In this document: piece by piece, positions 48,608-59,006 of the stretch | Position numbering within the stretch: the first letter of the stretch is position 1 | How the letters are laid out: each line of letters opens with the position of its first letter | The notes under the pieces: model-generated | Seen by the model: only the letters and a program-made list of their open reading frames with translations | Databases searched by the model: none | What the model was told of the DNA's origin: nothing | Assembly (NCBI RefSeq): GCF_001659605.2 | Contig: NC_035165.2 | Location: forward strand, 10,846,445 to 10,910,444 | Direction of reading: 5' to 3' | Length of the DNA: 64,000 nt | Origin: Manihot esculenta | Taxonomy: Eukaryota > Streptophyta > Magnoliopsida > Malpighiales > Euphorbiaceae | Translations under genes and position numbers: made by a program

Positions 48608-48989
48608 GAACGATATTCGATGATTCATTATACATCTAAGTTGGCATTGTTAACTCTGGTTTCCCAGCTTCCATCATGACGCGCCTTTCTCTCTCCTTAA
48701 GAACTTAACTTTCGAAGAATTATTATTACACCATTAACTTTTTATAAAATTTACTAATTAATTTTTATTTCAAAATGATTCCATTATAAATTTTAATTTT
48801 TGAATAAAAAAATATAAATTTAATTTAACTCAAATTTTTTAATAATAATAAAATAATAACAATTTTACTATAAAAATTAATATTATATCTGTAATTTCAT
48901 TTTATTTATGACTTTTGTCCTTTGATCATAGGAATGAAAGGTTCAGATGAAGGGAAAAATAAGGAAAAAAAGGGAAAATTCACACAACA

Positions 48990-49013
48990 CGCTAGAAGGA
49001 GGGCTTGAACCTC

Positions 49014-49046
<33 letters not shown>

Positions 49047-49063
49047 AACTGAGCTATTCCAGC
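48990..49063 (-). tRNA. tRNA-Asn (GTT), second copy
   Basis: Identical in sequence by eye to the copy at 48534-48607, with the same 3' flank (attcacacaacac) and a TTTT terminator at 48975-48978. The flanks show it arose by duplication. Confidence 0.96.
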
Positions 49064-49448
49064 ACAGGTTGATCGGCTGCTCAATTGAAATTAAAACCCA
49101 TTTTCTTGGTGATGCAGGATTGAGAAGTTGGGTTTTCAATTATAATATCTATGTATTATATAAAATTAAATACTTTAATATTTAAATTAATACTAAATAA
49201 TATATAAAATTAAAATTATAAACACTAAATAATATAAATAATTCAAGACTACTAATAAATTTTAATTTTTTTAACTAAAAGAAAAAGAGTTAGATTTTAT
49301 AAAATATAAAAATATTTCAATTGAGTAAACAAAAATCAATTAGTAAATTTTATAAAAATTTAAATAATTGATAACAATTTAATTTAACCTTAAAAATATA
49401 TTACTTCCATTTTTCTTATGTCCTTCCTCTTCAAATTGATTTTTAAGG

Positions 49449-49465
49449 TCAATTGGCCTTTACTT
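49449..49465. repeat. Left TSD of LINE
   Basis: tcaattggcctttactt here and tcaattggcatttcttt at 50512-50528 match at 14 of 17 bases and flank the LINE. In unit 1 of the duplication the equivalent place has only one copy (ccaattggcctttattt). Confidence 0.8.
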
Positions 49466-50511
49466 TCAACGTAAGTTTCCCTCTATGGTCTCTTTGTGAC
49501 TCGATACTCTCGCTTTTTCCTTTTCCTTAAACTTAATTTCTTCTTTTCTCTTTTTCATAAAAGACGATCTGCGTCAATTGACTATCGATGAAGAAAAAGA
49601 CGTTGTTGTCCCTATTAAGAGCTCCAGAGATATTCCGATCATCACTTATAATTTCTGTATGATGAGAATGTTCTCACATACAATCCAATCAATTTTCAGA
49701 ATATGCAGAATATGTTTCTCACATACAACAGTGAAGCGGCTCATCCCGTCAAAGGTCGGGATAGCCGAAAGCAATTATCATCCTATGTTGGAACTGTCGA
49801 GGACTCGGCAATCCTCGAACAGTTAATGCATTGAAGGATTTGATTACTAGTTACAAGCTAGACATTTTATTTTTGATGGAAACAAAAAATCTTAGTTTTC
49901 GTATGAAATTTTTTCGTAATTTTTTACATTTTAATGGTTGTTTCTCAGTCAATAGACAAGGATTGGGATGAGACTTTTCGTTAATGTGGAAGAGTCATGT
50001 GTCTGTTTCTGTGGTTGACTTTTCTTCAAATTTTATTGATTCGGTTGTTTTAGAAGGTAATGTTCAATGAAGGTTTACTGGTTATCATGGGTTTCCGGAA
50101 TCGCAATAACGACGTCAGTCTTGGAACCTTATTCGAGCTTTATCTCGTAGAAGCTCTCTTTCGTTGCTTTGTTTAGGAGACTTTAATGATTTATGCTTGA
50201 GAGGTGAGAAAGAAGGAGGAGCATCTTTGCCAAATTATCTTATGCAGGGGTTTAGATAGGCACTTGAGGAGCATTTTTGCCAAATTATCTTATGGAGGGG
50301 TTTGATTTTGAATGATTGTAAATCTTTGTTAGACTCTAGAACTGATATTTTTGTTAGATGGATTCGTCGTAATGCTACTCTAGCTGATCATACTTTGGCT
50401 AGAGAATTTATTAGGTATAATCGTCTTTCTGTTTGAGATGATATCACTCTTTGTTTGATGAAATTTTATTAATACAATCAGTAGTTTTGCTTTAAAAAAA
50501 AAAAAAAAAGA
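49466..50511 (+). mobile_element. Internally deleted LINE (L1 type)
   Basis: On the plus strand, 49770-50100 decodes as an APE-type endonuclease start (CWNCRGLGNPRTVNALKDLI then DILFLMETK), followed by fragments CLGDFNDL (near 50180) and SRTDIFVRWIRRNATLADHT. The element then passes directly into a 3' end and a poly-A run (50494-50509), with no reverse transcriptase. Several stops are present. A 38-bp direct repeat (aaattatcttatg...ggggttt) at about 50218-50310 suggests the internal rearrangement. It lies inside unit 3 of the segmental duplication. Confidence 0.85.
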
Positions 50512-51077
50512 TCAATTGGCATTTCTTTAGCCAGCAATGGCTCTTTACCCTTCTTTTCTTTGATTTTTCAATTATCTTCCGAGTTAATAAAAATAATTCT
50601 TCTAGATTGATAGATTTTTGTGGGACTATTTTGTTTTCTCCTTTCCTTAACGGAGGTGAACATCTTCAGCTTTCTCATGTTATTTTATGGAATTTCTAAG
50701 TTCTTGAATATTTTCATCTTAATTAACTTAATGGACAGTAAAATTTTAAGCAAATATTAACATAAATTTATGTAATGTTATTAGATGGGAGATAACAAAA
50801 AAAAATTAGAATAAATATACTCAAAGATAATATATTGTTCACTAACGGGCTTAAGGGGTAAGTAAGGATTATCGCCTTTAAAATTTTAATTTTTAAATGA
50901 AAGTGGATTGAACATAAATTTAATTTAGTCCCCTATTTTTTAATAATAAAATAATAATAATAATTATACTTTAAGAATAAATATTATATCTGTCATTGCA
51001 TTTTACAGACTCTCTTACAACACTTATAGATACATATATATTTTTTCACTCTATTTGGGGCTAGCTTTCTTTTTCCA

Positions 51078-51380
51078 AGTTTTATAAATGAGTGTAACAC
51101 TATAAAATAGATTGACGATCTGAATGAAAGGAAAAATAAACAAAAAGAAATTCACAAATAACGCGCTAGAAGGAGGGCTTGAAGCTTTATAAATGAGTGT
51201 AACACTATAGAATAGATTAATGATCTGAATGAAAGGAAAAATAAACAAAAACAAATTCACACGGAGGGCTTGAAGCTTTATAAATGAGTGTAACACTATA
51301 AAATAGATTGATGATCTGAATAAAAGGAAAAATAAACAAAAAGAAATTCACACATAATGCTCTAGAAAGAGCGCTTGAAC
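51078..51380. repeat. Three tandem 90-108 bp units with tRNA 3' stubs
   Basis: Units at 51078-51185, 51186-51276 and 51277-51380 begin tttataaatgagtgtaacac, pass through gatctgaatgaaaggaaaaa and end with agggcttgaa, the 3' end of the tRNA-Asn gene on the opposite strand. The first two units stop inside the T arm; the third runs on into the degenerate tRNA. Confidence 0.85.
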
Positions 51381-51434
51381 CTCCTAACCTTGTGGTTAAG
51401 GGCCACACGCTCTAACCAATTGAGCTATTCCAGC
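51360..51434 (-). pseudogene. Degenerate tRNA-Asn copy
   Basis: It aligns with the tRNA-Asn genes. The anticodon loop reads CCCTTAA (position 33 is C, apparent anticodon CTT), one base is inserted near the T stem (ggttaggagg), and T-stem and acceptor pairs are broken (TTCAAGCGCTC, TTCTAGA). It is not expected to be charged normally. Confidence 0.85.
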
Positions 51435-51489
51435 ACATAATAATTAAGCTTTGAATAAAATTGTAGTGAAGAAACAATATCCTATCCCA

Positions 51490-52661
51490 TGTAGTACAAA
51501 TATTGGCAAGTTCGAATAGCCGAGGGGGATGAGCACAAAATGGCATGTGTGACGAGATATGGCTCTTATGAATTTCTTGTGATGCCATTTAGACTTACTA
51601 ATGCACCTACTACATTTTAAATCTTATGAATAAAGTGCTCTATTTTTTTCTTGATAAGTTTATGGTAGTTTACCTTGATGATATTGCGATATATAGCAAT
51701 ACTTTGCAAGAGCATGTTGAGCACTTGAAGCAGGACATTAAAGTATTAAAGGAGAATGAGCTTTATGTGAAGAAATAAAAGTGCCTCTTTGCACAAAGGG
51801 AGGTACCCTTCCTCGGCTATATTGTGGGAGAAGGCAAAGTAATAATGGATGGTACCAAGATTAAAGCTATTAATGAGTGGGAGCCTCCAAAGAAAGTGAC
51901 AGAGTTGCGATTTTTTCTTGGCTTGGATAACTATTATCGGAGATTGATTAAAGGCTACTCTTTCATTTTCATTCCTTTGACAAATTTGTTGAAGAAGAAT
52001 AATAAATGGAATTGGGCTGGGAGGTGTTAAAAAGCCTTTAAAGCAAGCTATAACAGAAGAGCCAGTGGTTGCCTTGCCCCATTTTTCCTAGACATTTGAG
52101 GTTCAGTCTAATGCCTTTAATTTTTTCATTGGTCGTGTATTGATGCAAGAAGGCCACCGAGTTGCTTATGAAAGCTGAAAGCTCAAAGACATCGAAAGGC
52201 GCTACACGGTGCAGGAAAAGGAGATAACGATTTTGGTGCATTGCTTGAGGACTTGGAGACACTATCTTTTGGGGTCAAAGTTCGTGGTGAGGATGAAAAA
52301 TATTACCACAAGTTATTTTCTTACTCAAAAGAAGCTGACTCCAAAGCAAGCTCGGTAACAAGCTTTTTTAGGAGAGTTTGATTTTACTATGAAGCATAAG
52401 CTTGGTCGTCCCAACCTTGTGGTTGATGCTTTTTGAGGAAAGTGGAGCTAGCAGCTACAAGTATACTCATATTACCGCTGGCGGAGTGAATCAAAGAGAG
52501 CATGAGGTATGATAAGCAATCGCATGAGCTACTGGATAGGGCACATATTGGTAGAGTATGAAAGTGTTTCGTGGATGGGGTACTATTGAAGACTGATTCC
52601 AAATGTTTTTATGTTTTGAATTGGGGTAGCTTGCGCAAGGATATCATAAGGGAATGTCATG
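51490..52661 (+). pseudogene. Decayed Gypsy pol fragment
   Basis: Reverse transcriptase to RNase H pieces occur on the plus strand: [31 protein letters not shown], then PFLGYIVGEGKVIMDG, KVTELRFFLGLDNYYRRLIKGYS and LLKKNNKWNWAG. An RNase H/connection remnant reaches LRKDIIRECH at 52661, where element E inserted. Frameshifts and stops are many. The motifs look like the Reina-type chromovirus rather than the Tekay-like family around it. No LTR is found for it. Confidence 0.85.
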
Positions 52662-54945
52662 TGTAACGCCCCGGAAAACCGGACCGCTACCGGCGCTAGG
52701 ATTCAGGTCGGCTTAAGGCCGCCGGAACCCGTAGCAAGCCTACATACATCCTGCTTACCTGTTTAATCCCATATATGATCAACAAACATTCACAAGAATT
52801 AAAAACTTTTCTTTTTCTTCATTCACCAAACTCAACCTGTGCATGCACTATATTCATCATATACATAAACATTAATCCCTCTGTGGGATTTCATCAAAGC
52901 CTCAAGGGCTACACATCATATGGTGAGTTGGTTTACATAAACATTGTAACATAAGATCATATACATACCAAGGGATTAACACATACTATGGTCAAGCACA
53001 TTCTATCCTCAATACTATCCTCAATAACATAATTACATTACATTCTTATCATTTGTCATGTCCACATACTCTAGCTATTACAAACATGTGACTTTTCTCT
53101 TCTTTTCTTCTCTATCAATCCCGCACCTGCAAACCTGGGGGTTAGGGGAGAGGGGTGAGCTAAAAGCCCAGTGAGCAGAAACTAAAAACATTATATTAAA
53201 ATTCATGCTTTCATGAAATGCATCATATCACAGACAATTCACATCAAGGGTGAACCTGTCACCAATTAGTCCCAACATAGTCTCGTGCCAGGCCGTAGCA
53301 TGGGGTCCTGGTCTTCCTGTCATAACATACATAAAGTCTCGTGCCAGGCCGTAGCATGGGGTCCTGGTCTTCCTGTCATATCATGTATTAAGCCTCGTGC
53401 CAGGCCGTAGCATGGGGTCCTGGTCTTCCTGTCATATCATATATAAAGTCTCGTGCCAGGCCGTAGCATGGGGTCCTGGTCTTCCTGTCATATCATATAT
53501 AAAGTCTCGTGGACTAATTGGATCATACAGCATTCACCCACAACCACAAAGGAAAATGCAATGCAACATATTCGTGAACTAATGCAATCAGCCTATTACA
53601 TATCATCATGATGCGTGAAGCATGCTCAAACATTTAGTTACTTGATTTAAAACATTAAGCTTGTTTCCACTCACCTCTGGCTAGCTCTGACCAGACACTG
53701 AAGCAGCTCACTCACTGCTGGGGTCCTCGGTTCCTCGGGTCCGAACCTACACAGGTGGACTCCAATGAGGGACCAAACATATATAAACATAACTCTAATA
53801 TATCCCCCAAAAAAAAAACCCCCTAAAACATCATGAAAACATCACAGAAAATATGCATGAAATGGCTGAACAGGGCACCTTCGGCGGCACCTTCGGCGGC
53901 CGAAAGTCCTGGACAGAGACGAAACTCAGCTAGGTTCGGCGGCACCTTCGGCGGCCGAAAGTGCCAGACAGAGACGAAAGTCTCTTATCGGGGGCACCTT
54001 CGGCAGCCGAAAGCTGCCTTCACAAGAGGGGTTCGGCGGCCGAAACTCCCTTCGGCTGCCGAACCTGGTTTCTGCCAGACGGCAGAAACTTGGTTCAAAT
54101 GAACCTCCTGCCTCCAAAACCATAAATCATGCATATTTCTCAACCAAAACACACATACAAGTTCCTAGGGGTCTCAAACATGCATATACCCCATCTACAA
54201 CACTTCATTCACACACAATCAAGCTACATTGCTCAAACATCATTAAAACCCATAAACTCAACATATGTCCTAACATGCATTTCTACCCATAGATCTTACT
54301 TAAAACTTGTTTAAAACATAAAAAGGGTTCAAGATCGACCCTTACCTCTTGAAGAAACGAGAGGAAAGCGATCCTAGCTTGGAGATGGAGAGATTAAGCT
54401 CTTTGATCCTCCAAGCACTCAAAACTTGCTCAAAGCTCACAAATCTTCAAAACAAAGTTATAAACTTGTTAAAACCATGAAAGATCTAGAGGAAACACTC
54501 AAGATCGAGGGAGGAACGGTGGAGACTCACCTTGGCCGACAATGGGAGAGAAAAAGCTCGCCCGTGCGGACCAAGGGGACCCTTTTATAGTGGCTGGCCA
54601 GGCCACGTTCGGGGGCCGAATGTGCCTCCGCATCCATGCAATGTTCGGCGGCCGAACATAAGGTTCGGCGGCCGAACCTGCACTTCCCTCACTTAGACTT
54701 TCGGGGGCCTAACGTGCCTCCCAAAGTCCATGCATGTTCGGCGGCCGAAAGTGAGTTTCGGCGGCCGAACCTGAGTTTTTCCTTAAAGAATTTTCATGCA
54801 AAAACTTATTTAAAATCATACTTAACACATTAAAATACATGAAAACATTTTATAAAAACATGCTTTTACCCTTCTAGAGGTTTCCGACACCCAAATTCCA
54901 CCGGACGGTAGGAATTCCGATACCGGAGTCTAGCCGGGTATTACA
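52662..54945 (-). repeat. Element E 3' LTR (2284 bp)
   Basis: It runs TGTAACGCCCCGG...GGGTATTACA. It contains a minisatellite (53283-53520), leader-side palindromes (53878-54065), a donor-like site (gacccttacctcttga near 54342), a TATA-like box (54582-54589) and U3-side palindromes (54607-54770). The polypurine tract complement follows at 54946-54962. Confidence 0.95.
53283..53520 (-). repeat. Minisatellite in E LTR
   Basis: Four copies of a unit of about 59 bp contain ctcgtgccaggccgtagcat then ggggtcctggtcttcctgtc, ending in atataaagt, followed by a partial fifth. The same array is at 63333-63570 in the other LTR with the same copy number. Confidence 0.93.
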
Positions 54946-55056
54946 TTCTCCCCCCCTTAAGAACATTCGTCCCCGAATGTTCCTCAACTAATACATGCAT
55001 AGCGAAACAAACATAACATACACACATATTGCACATGGAACACATCTCAACTAACC

Positions 55057-56598
55057 TTAGAAGAGGTGGGGGTACTGCTGGAGCATGGACTCCCGGGTCT
55101 CCCAAGTGCATTCTTCCAACTTGTGGTGGTTCCAAAGGACTTTCACCATCGGGATTTCCTTGTTCCTCAACTTTCTGATCTGAGTGTCAAGAATCCGCAC
55201 TGGCTGTTCAACATAAGTGAGATCCTCTTGGATCTCCACATCAGGCTCGCTAAGAACCTTGCCTGGATCTGACACGAACTTCCTCAACATGGAAACATGG
55301 AAAACCGGATGGATTCTCTCCATAGAAGCAGGCAAGTCCAGCTTGTACGATACATTCCCAACTTTTTGCAAGACCTCAAAGGGTCCGATGTACCGTGGAG
55401 CTAGCTTACCCTTCTTACCAAACCGAACCACCCCTTTCATTGGAGACACCTTGAGCAATACTAGATCCCCCTCCTGAAACTCTACCTGTTTCCTGCGGAT
55501 GTCTGCATAACTTTTCTGCCTGCTGGTGGCTGTCTTTATCCTTTCTCTGATCATGGGCACCACCCTGCTGGTGATCTCTACAAGCTCAGGCCCTGCTAAG
55601 GACCTCTCTCCAACCTCTTCCCAACAAACGGGTGACCTGCACTTCCTCCCATATAAAGCTTCATATGGAGCCATCCCTATGCTAGCATGATAGCTGTTAT
55701 TGTAGGCAAACTCCACCAAAGGTAGATGTTGCTTCCAAGAACCGCCAAAATCTAGCACACACATTCTGAGCATATCTTCTATGGTCTGGATGGTCCTCTC
55801 TGACTGTCCATCAGTCTGGGGGTGGAAGGCAGTACTGAAATCTAACCTGGTACCCATAGCACTCTGCAGACTCCGCCAAAACCTGGAGGTGAACTGGGGC
55901 CCTCTATCTGACACTATAGATACCGGGACCCCATGTAGTCTGACGACTTCATCCACATAAACCTGCGCTAACTTATCCACAGAGTAGTTGCTCCTAACTG
56001 GAATGAAGTGAGCAGATTTGGTGAGTCTGTCCACAATCACCCATATGGAGTCTAGTCTGTTGGATGTTGCCGGTAACCCCACTACAAAGTCCATAGCTAT
56101 GTTCTCCCATTTCCATTCTGGAATAGGTAGCGGGTTAAGCATTCCAGCCGGTTTCTGATGTTCCAGCTTCACCCTCTGACATATTTCGCAGGCTGACACG
56201 AATTGTGCCACTTCCCTCTTCATAGCTGGCCACCAATACACCCTCTTCAGATCTTGATACATCTTGGTGGCTCCAGGGTGAATGCTGTATCTTGCATTAT
56301 GAGCCTCTCTCATAATGTCTCCTTTAAGCCCGATGTCATCTGGTACACATAGTCTGTTCCCATAGCGGAGGATCCCCTTATCATCGAATCTGAACTCACT
56401 ATCTTTGCCTGACTGAACAGTCCTGGCAATCTTCACTAACTCTGGGTCCTCGTGCTGTTTCTGAGCCACCTGCTCCAGAAACACGGGGGTTACTTTCATC
56501 TGTGCAATCAAAGCACCTGTACCAGACAACTCCATCTGTAGACCCTCCTCAATGAGTTTATAAAATTCCTTCACCACCGGTCTCCTCTCTGCCGTGAT
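55057..56598 (-). pseudogene. Element E gag-pol, C-terminal part
   Basis: This is the region after RNase H through integrase and the chromodomain-like tail. It has an HHCC zinc finger ending [11 protein letters not shown] motifs [16 protein letters not shown] and [11 protein letters not shown], the C-terminal module [14 protein letters not shown], and QQYPHLF before the stop. No stop or frameshift is seen. It is separated from the rest of the gene only by the solo LTR at 56599-59006. Confidence 0.94.
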
Positions 56599-59006
56599 TG
56601 TAACGACCCGGAAACCGGACCGCTACCGGCGCTAGGATTCAGGTCGGCTTAAGGCCGCCGGAACCCGTAGCAAGCCAAACATACATCCTGTGAACCTGTT
56701 CAATCCCATACATAAAAATTAAAACTTTTCTTTCATTTAAACATTTCTTTACCCAGCCTAGCCTGTGCAAGCATAACCATAACATAAACCCCTCATTGGA
56801 GTTCTCAACAAATACTCCAATGGGGTACATAACATATATCAGGCTTGGGTTACATAAACATCATAAAACATTTATCTCATGTATTCAAGGGATTACAACA
56901 GACTCTAGTCAAGCACACTATATAACTTACATTACATTACATAACATACTTTTACATTATGAATAAACCATGTCCACTTCTATGCTATTACAGAGACTTC
57001 TCTTACTCTTGCTGACTTCTCTATCTACACAGTACCTGCAAGACTGGGGTTAGGGGAGAGGGGTGAGCTAAAAAGCCCAGTGAGTAAAAAGTAAAAACAT
57101 GATATTAATTCCTCCCTTTTTAGGTATTTTATTCTTAATTTTATTATTATTATCATTTGATTTAGTTCCACACTTTTTAGGTATATTATTATTCATTTTA
57201 TTATTAACATTGAATAACTTAACTTTTACTTCACATGCTTTCATGAAATGCAACACATCACATTTAATCACATAAAGGATGGTATTGTCACCATTAGTCC
57301 TCACATCTCCAAGTGCCAGGGGCGTAGAATGGGCCTCGCTGGTCTTTCTCTTACATAACATACATATCATAACATTCCAAAGTGCCAGGGGCGTAGAATG
57401 GGCCTCGCTGGTCTTTCTCTTACATAGTGCCAGGGGCGTAGAATGGGCCTCACTGGTCTTCCATAACATATCATCATAACATAACATTAGAGGACTATGG
57501 ATCACCCAATAACCATCCACATCAACATCAAATTATGCAATGCAACATATTCGTGAATTTCTAATGCAAACATCCTGAACATCACATGGCATTAATGATG
57601 CATGAGTATGCTATCAGATTCATTCATTTGTTCATTCATTCATTACTTAAAAACTTAGGGAATAATCCCACTCACCTGGTGACCGAAGCTTTAACGACGG
57701 ACTCTGAAAGACTATCTCACAACCGGGGGTCTCGGGTCCTCGGGTCCGAACCTACACAGGTGGACTCAAATGAGGCACCAAACAACAAGAACATAACTCT
57801 AAACATACCCCCAAAAACTTCCTAAAAACACCTCAAAACATCCCTAGAAAACATGCAAGAAAAGGCTGGGAAGGGCACTTTCGGCGGCACCTTCGGCGGC
57901 CGGAAGTCCCTCCAGAGCCGAAAGTCAGGCAGGTTCGGCGGCACCTTCGGCGGCCGAAACTCCCAGACAGAGACGAAACTCATGCATGTTCGGCGGCACC
58001 TTCGGCGGCCGAAAGTCTCGGACAGAGCCGAAACTCAAACTTTCGGGGGCAGGCTTCGGCAGCCTAAAGCTGCCTCCCACGCTGGTTCGGCGGCCGAAAG
58101 TACCTTCGGCTGCCGAACCTGGTTTCTGCCAAAGGGCAGAAACTTGGTTCCTCTTGCCCAAAACAACCCCCTACACAACCAATCATGCATAAACCTATTC
58201 TACAACAATCATACTCAAGCATACAAACTCCTAGGGGCCTCCAACAAGCTTAAACCCCAACTACAACACACAAGCAAGCCACATTGCACATAAACACACA
58301 TTAAACCATGGATTTTTCATAAAAACTCATCAAGCCTACTCATGCATTTCTACCCCAAAAACTTGCATAAAACTTACTTAAAACACATATAGAACTAGAG
58401 ATCGGCTCTTACCTCTTGAAGATCGAGAGAGAAACGATCCTAGCTCGAAGATGGGGAGATTCGAGTTCTTGAACCTCAAAGCTCCAAAACTTGCTTAAAC
58501 TTTAAAACTCTTCAAAAACAAGATGTAACTTGTTAAGATCTAAAGGATTTGAGGGAAAACACTTAAAATGATCATAGGAGGGCTAAAGCTTACCGTCGGC
58601 CGAAATGGGAGAGAAAACCTCGCCTGTTTCGGTCACGGGGTCTCTTATAGGGCAGGTTCTGTCACCTTTCGGCGGCCTAACGTGCCCCCACATCTCATGC
58701 ATGTTCGGCGGCCGAACATGAGGTTCGGCGGCCGAACCTTGAGTCTTTCAAACAAGGCTTTCGGAGGCCTAAAGCGCTCCCAAAACCCCACCATGTTCGG
58801 CGGCCGAACCTCACTTTCGGCGGCCGAACCTGGCAAAGCCTCCTTTGGTCTTTTTCATTCAAAAACTCAATTTCCTTTTTGTTTAAAACGTAAAATACAT
58901 TAAAAACATTTCATAAAACATGGTTTTACCCTTCTAGAGGTTTCCGACATCCGAGATTCCACCGGACGGTAGGAATTCCGATACCGGAGTCTAGCCGGGT
59001 ATTACA
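56599..59006 (-). mobile_element. Solo LTR G (2408 bp)
   Basis: A single complete LTR runs TGTAACGACCCGG...GGGTATTACA, flanked by gtgat at 56594-56598 and 59007-59011, with no internal region. It contains a three-copy minisatellite (57312-57460, gtgccaggggcgtagaatgg), leader-side palindromes (57878-58120), a donor-like site (near 58410), a TATA-like ctcttatagg (near 58632) and U3-side palindromes (58662-58830). A solo LTR results from recombination between the two LTRs of a full element. Its sequence is a subtype distinct from both the A/B and E LTRs. Confidence 0.95.

Larger units (their letters stand above)
47602..51434 (-). repeat. Three-unit tandem segmental duplication carrying tRNA-Asn
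   Basis: Unit 1 (about 47602-48607), unit 2 (about 48694-49063, internally deleted) and unit 3 (about 49130-51434, enlarged by a LINE) share stretches in the same order. These include ttaaccttaaaaatatattacttcc, gttaataaaaat then ttcttctagattgatagatttttgtgggact, and nggaggtgaacatct. Each unit ends in a tRNA-Asn-related sequence. Unit 3 is most diverged. Exact edges need alignment. Confidence 0.8.

Noticed and set aside
51051..51408. Minus-strand repeated open frames (FLFIFPFIQI pattern)
   Set aside because: They come from the three tandem units with tRNA stubs, not from a protein family.
35536..52661. A novel multi-gene host system or biosynthetic cluster
   Set aside because: Only one intact protein-coding gene is present; the rest is tRNA duplication and transposon debris.
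57068..57520. 150-codon open frame in solo LTR G
   Set aside because: Its repeats (KTSEAHSTPLAL) are a translation of the LTR minisatellite.
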